Source: JAJYIW01 sp036787065 (GTDB taxonomy: Bacteria; Chloroflexota; Anaerolineae; Anaerolineales; Anaerolineaceae). From it: a stretch of DNA of 5,520 nucleotides. Location: assembly GCA_036787065.1 (NCBI GenBank), contig DAIQPZ010000178.1, positions 1-5,520 of the forward strand. Direction: 5' to 3'. The translations under genes were made by a program, and so were the position numbers. The stretch's first letter is position 1. Each line of letters opens with the position of its first letter. Below the pieces are notes generated by a model that was not told the DNA's origin, ran no database searches, and saw nothing but the letters and a program-made list of their open reading frames with translations. Below, piece after piece: positions 4,743 to 5,520 of this stretch.

Positions 4743-5520
4743 CCACCCGCTTTCCCCGCAAGGATGTTTTAAACGGCCTTGTCTGCGCCTCGCTGATCCT
4801 GGCCGGCTGCGCATCGCCGGGTAAGTCGGCGCTGCCAACCGCTGTGCCGCCCAATGCAACCCAAGCGATCGTCCGGGCGCCGTCGCCTGTTCCGTCTTCC
4901 ACGATGACTCTGCCACCGACTGGTTCCCCATCACCAAGGCCTGAGCCTACCCAAACACCTGTGCCCAGCCCGGCCCTCGCCCCGACCGGGATTTTCCCAG
5001 TGGATGGTGTGGACGTCCAAACCGGACAGCATGCCTACCGCGCGGTGGTGCGCTACACGGATAAAACCTTCGGCTCTCCGTTCACCCAGACAGTAAATTA
5101 TTTGTTGTATCTGCCGGAATCTTACAACAAAGATCCGGCCAAAAAGTGGCCCCTGATGCTTTACCTGCACGGCAGCGGGTCGCGCGGAAGCGACCTTTCT
5201 TTGGTGCGGTCAGGCGGGCTGCCCAAGCCTCTGGAAAAGGTAACAGATTTCCCATTCATCGTGGTTTCGCCCCAGTGCCCGGCGGACTCGTCGATGTGGT
5301 CTGGCCAGATCGACGCGATCAATGCCCTGTTGGACCTGGTCCAGGTACGTTATTCGGTTGACCCTCAGCGGCTGACCGTCACAGGGTTTAGTATGGGTGG
5401 GTTTGGCGCCTGGGAATTTGCCCTGCGCTACCCGCGGCGTTTCGCGGCCATCGCCCCGGTAGCCGGCGGCTACATTATTCAAAGTACGGCTGTGCCGGAT
5501 AATCTGTGCGACCTTAAGGA
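4739..5520 (+). CDS. lipoprotein alpha/beta-hydrolase (predicted esterase/peptidase), 3' end cut
   Basis: This open frame of 260 codons starts at ATG 4739, overlapping the GH5 stop as ATGA, and continues past the window edge. The N-terminus has R4-R7-K8, a hydrophobic stretch and the lipobox L-A-G-C24, so it should be a lipid-anchored exported protein. Residues 25-84 are a Pro/Ser/Thr/Ala-rich linker typical of surface proteins. The catalytic domain begins about residue 90: L-L-Y-L-P-E-S-Y (122-129), the oxyanion-hole motif L-H144-G-S-G-S-R-G, V-S-P-Q-C-P, and the nucleophile elbow G-F-S218-M-G-G, followed by Y-P-R-R-F-A-A-I-A-P-V-A-G-G. This pattern fits the COG4099/PHB-depolymerase and feruloyl/acetyl-xylan-esterase-like hydrolases. 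The Asp and His of the triad would lie beyond the edge. Coupling to GH5 suggests it removes ester groups from the same glycan; substrate unproven. Confidence 0.88.
   Translation, partial: MTTRFPRKDVLNGLVCASLILAGCASPGKSALPTAVPPNATQAIVRAPSPVPSSTMTLPPTGSPSPRPEPTQTPVPSPALAPTGIFPVDGVDVQTGQHAYRAVVRYTDKTFGSPFTQTVNYLLYLPESYNKDPAKKWPLMLYLHGSGSRGSDLSLVRSGGLPKPLEKVTDFPFIVVSPQCPADSSMWSGQIDAINALLDLVQVRYSVDPQRLTVTGFSMGGFGAWEFALRYPRRFAAIAPVAGGYIIQSTAVPDNLCDLK

Noticed and set aside
3774..4937. 387-aa minus-strand open frame opposite the GH5 gene
   Set aside because: It is a mirror of the high-GC GH5 coding strand, which has all its catalytic residues. The antisense product has no recognisable motif and would also cross the gene boundary at 4739.

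Overview
The window looks like a chromosomal segment of a moderately GC-rich environmental bacterium. The gene content (two uroporphyrinogen-decarboxylase-like proteins, a family 5 glycoside hydrolase, a Pro/Ser/Thr-linkered lipoprotein esterase) and the intergenic repeats of the TCATCCTGAG and CCCCTC..GAGGGG types are what I would expect from Chloroflexota such as Anaerolineae. That assignment is an inference; no phylogenetic marker is present.

Left part (1-750): the 3' end of a DUF4143-type ATP-binding protein runs in from the left edge. It carries an in-frame TGA where the family has the Arg of its V-R-D-T/S-G motif, so it is probably a dead gene. A gene-poor gap follows, holding one protein-like short reading frame on the minus strand.

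Middle (751-2592): the first URO-D-like gene (751-1875) is followed by about 700 bp of layered repeat scars. These are a 36-bp-period duplication of the gene's own 3' end, a CCCCTC/GAGGGG hairpin repeat, a frameshifted and truncated minus-strand remnant of what looks like a YwaF/TIGR02206 membrane protein with its ribosome binding site still intact, a degraded TCATCCTGAG-type repeat, and a 112-bp palindrome with GTAA ends flanked by 8-bp direct repeats. The last has the signature of a small non-autonomous IS66-type element.

Right part (2593-5520): a tight plus-strand operon of a second URO-D-like paralogue, a GH5 glycosidase (20-bp gap) and a lipoprotein alpha/beta-hydrolase (ATGA overlap, cut by the window end). 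A plausible reading is a carbohydrate-degradation unit in which the glycosidase and esterase act on a decorated glycan and the URO-D-like proteins do a methyl-transfer or similar step. The role of the URO-D-like pair is unproven. They are not HemE, and they lack the usual zinc ligands of the MtaA/MtbA methyltransferases.
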